Shown: one piece after another, positions 61,120 through 64,000 of the stretch
Layout of the letters: each line of letters starts with the position of its first letter
Position numbering within the stretch: position 1 is the stretch's first letter
From: Pararhodobacter aggregans
Lineage (GTDB): Bacteria; Pseudomonadota; Alphaproteobacteria; Rhodobacterales; Rhodobacteraceae
Direction of reading: 5' to 3'
NCBI RefSeq assembly: GCF_003075525.1
Contig: NZ_QDDR01000019.1
Coordinates: forward strand, 1 to 64,000
DNA length: 64,000 nt
Translations under genes and position numbers: made by a program
The notes under the pieces: model-generated
Database searches by the model: none
What the model was told of the DNA's origin: nothing
The model's input: the letters and a program-made list of their open reading frames with translations, nothing else

Positions 61120-61121
61120 TC

Positions 61122-61751
61122 TCAGCCGCGGGGCAGGGGCGGGACGATGCGTCCGCCGTCCCGCGTGAAGGGCGCCAGCAGCACGTCGCGCTCGGGTCCC
61201 GGCAGCCGGTCCAGCAGTGCCTGAAGGGCGGGGGCTTCCTCCCGCTCGCTGGTCCAGACGCCGAGGATATGGTCGGGCGCGATCCGGCCCTGCACCTGTA
61301 CTTCGGCCTCGGGGTCGACGGGCAGCCAGGGCGCCAGCCCCTCGGTCGGATCGTCGAAGAACCGCCGCAGCCCCCAGGGACCGCCCAGCCAGCCGGTGTG
61401 ATCGCGCATCTGCCGGGTCGCGGCATTGGTGGCGCAGAAGCGGCAGGGCTCACACCAGAGGATCGCCGGGTCGAGGAACAGCGCCGCCCGCGCCGCATCC
61501 GGCTCGCCGCCGCCCTTCTTCTCGAACAGGACCGCGCTCATCGCCTCGATGCTGAGCGAAACGGCGGCGGGCCTGTCGTTGAGCGGCGCACTCGGGGGCA
61601 CGAGCGCGTCGAACGGCGCCTGCTCCAGATCGGCGACCGGCCAGATCCCGTGCGCGAGCATCGCCGGGACGTTCCGCAGGAAGGTGAAATGCAACAGGAA
61701 CCGGATGTTCCGTTGCGCGACGATCTGCTGGATCCGCTCGGCCGCGCTCAC
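61122..61751 (-). CDS. DarT-like DNA ADP-ribosyltransferase (DUF4433), no antitoxin adjacent
   Basis: A 209-residue protein of the DarT family, enzymes that attach ADP-ribose to thymidine in single-stranded DNA. The start has IRFLLHFTFLRNVPAMLAHGI, matching the DarT block (R-x4-HFT...NxxxIL..G). A CRFCATNAA segment with Cys103 and Cys106 is a conserved family block, and EAEVQVQGRIAPDHILGVW holds Glu150, in the position of the catalytic Glu of DarT. So Arg17, His21 and Glu150 are retained. GTG 61751 overlaps the MFS gene stop by four bases. No DarG macrodomain gene is seen within the window. Confidence 0.75.
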   Translation of the reverse strand: MSAAERIQQIVAQRNIRFLLHFTFLRNVPAMLAHGIWPVADLEQAPFDALVPPSAPLNDRPAAVSLSIEAMSAVLFEKKGGGEPDAARAALFLDPAILWCEPCRFCATNAATRQMRDHTGWLGGPWGLRRFFDDPTEGLAPWLPVDPEAEVQVQGRIAPDHILGVWTSEREEAPALQALLDRLPGPERDVLLAPFTRDGGRIVPPLPRG

Positions 61752-62890
61752 TTCCCGCCATCCGGCCTGAGCGAGGCCGCGAAGGTGGTGATGCCCAGCG
61801 CCAGCAGGGCGATCAGCCAGAAGGCCACGGGCAGCGAGAAGGCGTGCCCGATGCCGCCAATCACCGCCGGGCCCAGCACCATGCCCCCATAGCCCAGCGT
61901 CGCCACCCCGGCGATGGCCCGGCCCTGCGGCGTGTCGCGATCATTGGCGGCGCGGGTGAAGGCCAGCGGGATCACCACCGAATAGCCCAGCCCCAGCAGG
62001 CCGAAGCCGACCAGCCCGGTGGCCAGCGTCTGCCCGACCAGCGCCACCACCAGCCCGGCGAAGGCGAAAAGCCCCGCGATCCGGGCCGTGGTGACCGGGC
62101 CGAGGCGGGCGATGGCATGGCCCGCGGTCAGCCGGGCGGCGAACATCGCCGCGGAATAGACGGTGTAGCCGAGCGCGGCGCTCGCCTCGTCCGTCTGGGC
62201 GATCTGGGTCAGGAAGACGGCCGACCAATCGGCCATCGCCCCCTCGCCCAGCGAGGAACAGAAGGCCACGAAGCCCACCACCATCAGGCTGCGCGAGGGC
62301 AGGGCGAACCCCGGCCCCTTGGCGGCGCTGCGCTGCGACTCCCAGGGGACCATCGCCAGCCCCAGGGTCAGCGCGCCGAAGACCAGCGCCACCAGCCCGA
62401 AATGCGCGAGCGGCCCCAGACCCAGCGCCACGGCGCCGCCGCCGCTCAGCGCGCCGATCCCGGCGCCGAGGCTCCACATGGCGTGGAAGGCGGACATGAT
62501 CGGCCGCTTCACCTGCCGTTCGACCTCCGCCGCCCAGCCGTTCATGGCGACGTCCATCGCCCCGTGTCCGGCCCCGAACAGCAAAAGCGCCAGCGCCAGC
62601 CAGCCCGTGGTGGGCGCCAGCGCGATCAAGGGCAGACACAGCGCGTAATAGACCCCGATGGCGCGCGAGGCCCGGTCGGCGCCGATCCGGTCGCTCAGCC
62701 GCCCGGCCAGCGGGAAGGACAGGATCGCCCCCAGCGCCAGGCACAGCAGCAGCCGCCCCAGCGCGCCATGGTCCAGCGCGAAGGTCTCGACAAAGGCGGG
62801 GACCCGCGCGGCCCAGGCGCCGAACAGGATACCGTTGAGGAAGAACATTGCCGAAACGGCAAGGCGCGCGCGGCGCAGGCTGGGATACAC
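61748..62890 (-). CDS. MFS-family transporter
   Basis: A 380-residue major-facilitator protein with 12 predicted membrane helices. The loop-2/3 motif is present as GRLSDRIGADRASRAIG, the N half carries FFLNGILFGAWAARVPAFVE, and the C half shows FCSSLGEGAMADWSAVFLTQ and GLLGLGYSVVIPLAFTRAA. It resembles the sugar- or small-molecule MFS group (FucP/YbjJ-like). The start is GTG 62890, giving VYPSLRRARLAV. It overlaps the DarT-like gene by four bases (GTGA), so the two are made together. Substrate unknown. Confidence 0.87.
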   Translation of the reverse strand: MYPSLRRARLAVSAMFFLNGILFGAWAARVPAFVETFALDHGALGRLLLCLALGAILSFPLAGRLSDRIGADRASRAIGVYYALCLPLIALAPTTGWLALALLLFGAGHGAMDVAMNGWAAEVERQVKRPIMSAFHAMWSLGAGIGALSGGGAVALGLGPLAHFGLVALVFGALTLGLAMVPWESQRSAAKGPGFALPSRSLMVVGFVAFCSSLGEGAMADWSAVFLTQIAQTDEASAALGYTVYSAAMFAARLTAGHAIARLGPVTTARIAGLFAFAGLVVALVGQTLATGLVGFGLLGLGYSVVIPLAFTRAANDRDTPQGRAIAGVATLGYGGMVLGPAVIGGIGHAFSLPVAFWLIALLALGITTFAASLRPDGGK

Positions 62891-63038
62891 GGCGGGCCTC
62901 GGCTTTCGGGTCAGGCCGCCAGAAGTGCCCCAGCCTCGCGCCCCCCGCAACCCCCGCCCGGCACGGGCCGGGGCTTTTCGCCGCCGCGCAAACGTGCTTA
63001 CCTCCGCCCCGAGCCACAGGTGCCCAGAGGAGAGAGCC

Positions 63039-63503
63039 ATGCCCCATGCCATCGACGCCCGGATCGAGGAACTGGGCCACACGCTGCCCCCCGCCCCGGC
63101 CCCCGCCGCCAATTACGTGCCCTGGGTGATCTCGGGCAACCAGATCTTCGTCTCGGGCCAGGTGAGCCAGGCCAATGGCAGCTTCATCACCGGCAAGCTG
63201 GGCGCCGACCTCAGCACCGAACAGGGCGCCGATGCCGCGCGTTCCTGCGCGCTGTCGCTGCTGGCGCAATGCAAGGCGGCGCTGGGCGGCGACTGGTCGC
63301 GGCTCAAGCGCGTGGTGAAGCTGACGGGCTTCGTCAATTGCACCCCCGATTTCCACGACCAGCCCAAGGTCATCAACGGCGCCTCGGATTTTCTGGTCGC
63401 CGTGCTGGGCGATGCCGGGCGCCATGCGCGGTCGGCGGTCGGCGCGCCCTCGCTGCCCTTGGGCGTCGCGGTGGAAATCGAGGCGATCTTCGAGCTCGCC
63501 TGA
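63039..63503 (+). CDS. RidA-family protein (long form)
   Basis: A 154-residue RidA/YjgF-family protein, the longer type that forms a group found in alphaproteobacteria. Core: NYVPWVISGNQIFVSGQVSQANGSFITGKLGADLSTEQGADAARSCALSLLAQCKAALGGDWSRLKRVVKLTGFVNCTPDFHDQPKVINGASDFLVAVLG, then HARSAVGAPSLPLGVAVEIEAIFEL. Arg of HARSAVG is the family's substrate arginine. AGAGGAGAGAG precedes ATG 63039. The stop overlaps the start of the GDPD gene (TGATG). Confidence 0.88.
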   Translation: MPHAIDARIEELGHTLPPAPAPAANYVPWVISGNQIFVSGQVSQANGSFITGKLGADLSTEQGADAARSCALSLLAQCKAALGGDWSRLKRVVKLTGFVNCTPDFHDQPKVINGASDFLVAVLGDAGRHARSAVGAPSLPLGVAVEIEAIFELA

Positions 63504-64000
63504 TGCGCGCCCCCCTGCCCGAAGCCTTCCTGCGCCTGCCCATCGCGCATCGCGCCTATCACGATGCCGAGGCCAAGCGCCCCGAGAATTCGCTGCCCGC
63601 GATCCGGGCCGCGATCCGCGCGGGCTACGGGATCGAGATCGACCTCCAGCCCTCGGCCGACGGGCAGGCGATGGTCTTTCATGACGAGATGCTGGACCGG
63701 CTGACCTATGATACCGGCCCGGTCGCCGCCCGCTCGGCCGCCGAATTGCAGCGCATCCGCGTGCGCGCCTCGGCCGAGCCGATCCCGACCTTCCGCCAGG
63801 TCTTGGCCGAGGTGGCGGGTCAGGTGCCGCTTCTGGTCGAGATCAAGGACCAGTCCGGCGCCTTCGGGCCGACCAACGGCGTTTTGGAGGCCGCGACCGC
63901 CGCCGCGCTTCAGGGCTATGACGGGCCGGTGGCGCTGATGTCCTTCAATCCGCATTCGGTGGCGCATGTGCAGCGGCTTTTGCCGCAGGTGCCGCGGGGG
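63503..64000 (+). CDS. Glycerophosphodiester phosphodiesterase (5' part, runs off the window)
   Basis: The first 166 residues of a GDPD-family enzyme that hydrolyses glycerophosphodiesters to glycerol-3-phosphate. Active-site residues visible: IAHRAYHDAEAKRPENSLPAIRAAI with the H-R and E-N pair, then IEIDLQPSADGQAMVFHDEMLDRLT carrying the metal-binding E-x-D and the HD pair, and PLLVEIKDQ. It starts at ATG 63503, sharing bases with the RidA stop. No signal peptide, so a cytosolic UgpQ-type enzyme is most likely. The rest of the gene is outside the window. Confidence 0.9.
   Translation, partial: MRAPLPEAFLRLPIAHRAYHDAEAKRPENSLPAIRAAIRAGYGIEIDLQPSADGQAMVFHDEMLDRLTYDTGPVAARSAAELQRIRVRASAEPIPTFRQVLAEVAGQVPLLVEIKDQSGAFGPTNGVLEAATAAALQGYDGPVALMSFNPHSVAHVQRLLPQVPRG

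Overview
The window is GC-rich chromosomal DNA with very tight gene packing. Gene content and protein style point to an alphaproteobacterium of the Rhodobacteraceae (Paracoccus/Rhodobacter-like). Indicators are a tad pilus locus whose Flp pilin has an Asp-Trp motif in place of Glu-Tyr, an alphaproteobacterial-type ftsEX-plsC block, UbiK, UbiH/COQ6-family and zf-CHCC proteins, and many ATGA, GTGA and TGATG overlaps. The species assignment is inference. I see no tRNA, rRNA, IS element, prophage or CRISPR array, and base composition looks uniform, so this reads as core genome with few accessory genes.

Layout. 1-1553: 3' end of folD, an ArsR/SRPBCC regulator pair and a hot-dog thioesterase. 1634-13355 (minus): one almost continuous tad locus running from flp through cpaB, cpaC, an OmpA-like gene, cpaE, cpaF, tadB, tadC, two TPR lipoproteins and a prepilin peptidase to an unusual AAA ATPase. 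A lytic transglycosylase is divergent from flp. 14670-19326: arsC-pyrD-DUF952, a secreted 5'-nucleotidase, and hisF-hisE. 19413-21129: four small membrane or lipoprotein genes of unknown function. 21165-25433: cysK, a DUF3772/MscS channel and an alanyl-tRNA editing protein. 25584-28549: an EamA transporter, a DUF2147 protein and a WYL regulator-VOC-EVE operon. 28643-31413: dnaX-ybaB-recR. 31415-35963: aquaporin, pgeF-MidA-like methyltransferase-lgt, ubiK and dgkA. 35966-39563: a zinc-ribbon membrane protein divergent from ftsE-ftsX-plsC-TfoX-like. 39613-43736: cytochrome c, a flavoprotein, small membrane proteins, GNAT-sugE-accA, and DUF1178. 43947-48177: a pilin-like small protein, lysC and ptsP. 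48181-54389: nitroreductase, RidA, GNAT, cytochrome b561, a P5CR-like protein, a UbiH-family hydroxylase, an amidase and a pseudouridine synthase. 54439-64000: polA, a 41-residue protein, an MDR oxidoreductase, pirin, zf-CHCC, an orphan ABC ATPase, an MFS transporter overlapping a DarT-like ADP-ribosyltransferase, RidA, and the start of a glycerophosphodiesterase gene.

How the genes work together. The tad genes supply nearly all of a Flp pilus machine: pilin, prepilin peptidase, secretin, ATPase, localisation factor, inner-membrane platform, and pilotin/TPR proteins. TadE/F/G-type pseudopilins are not next to them. Several small operons are translationally coupled housekeeping units: DUF952-pyrD-arsC, lgt-methyltransferase-pgeF, ftsE-ftsX-plsC-TfoX-like, accA-sugE-GNAT and dnaX-ybaB-recR.

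Most notable observations. (1) A perfect 28-bp palindrome occurs three times, each time 7-16 bp past a stop codon. (2) The OmpA-like tad gene appears to lack a usable in-frame start, with its natural ATG separated from the body of the gene by one missing base at a five-G tract. (3) A DarT-type ADP-ribosyltransferase has no visible DarG antitoxin and overlaps an MFS transporter gene. (4) An undescribed acidic zinc-ribbon membrane protein is divergent from ftsEX. (5) A strong hairpin follows flp and could set the pilin-to-machinery ratio. (6) Two genes too short for ordinary gene calling have good ribosome binding sites.
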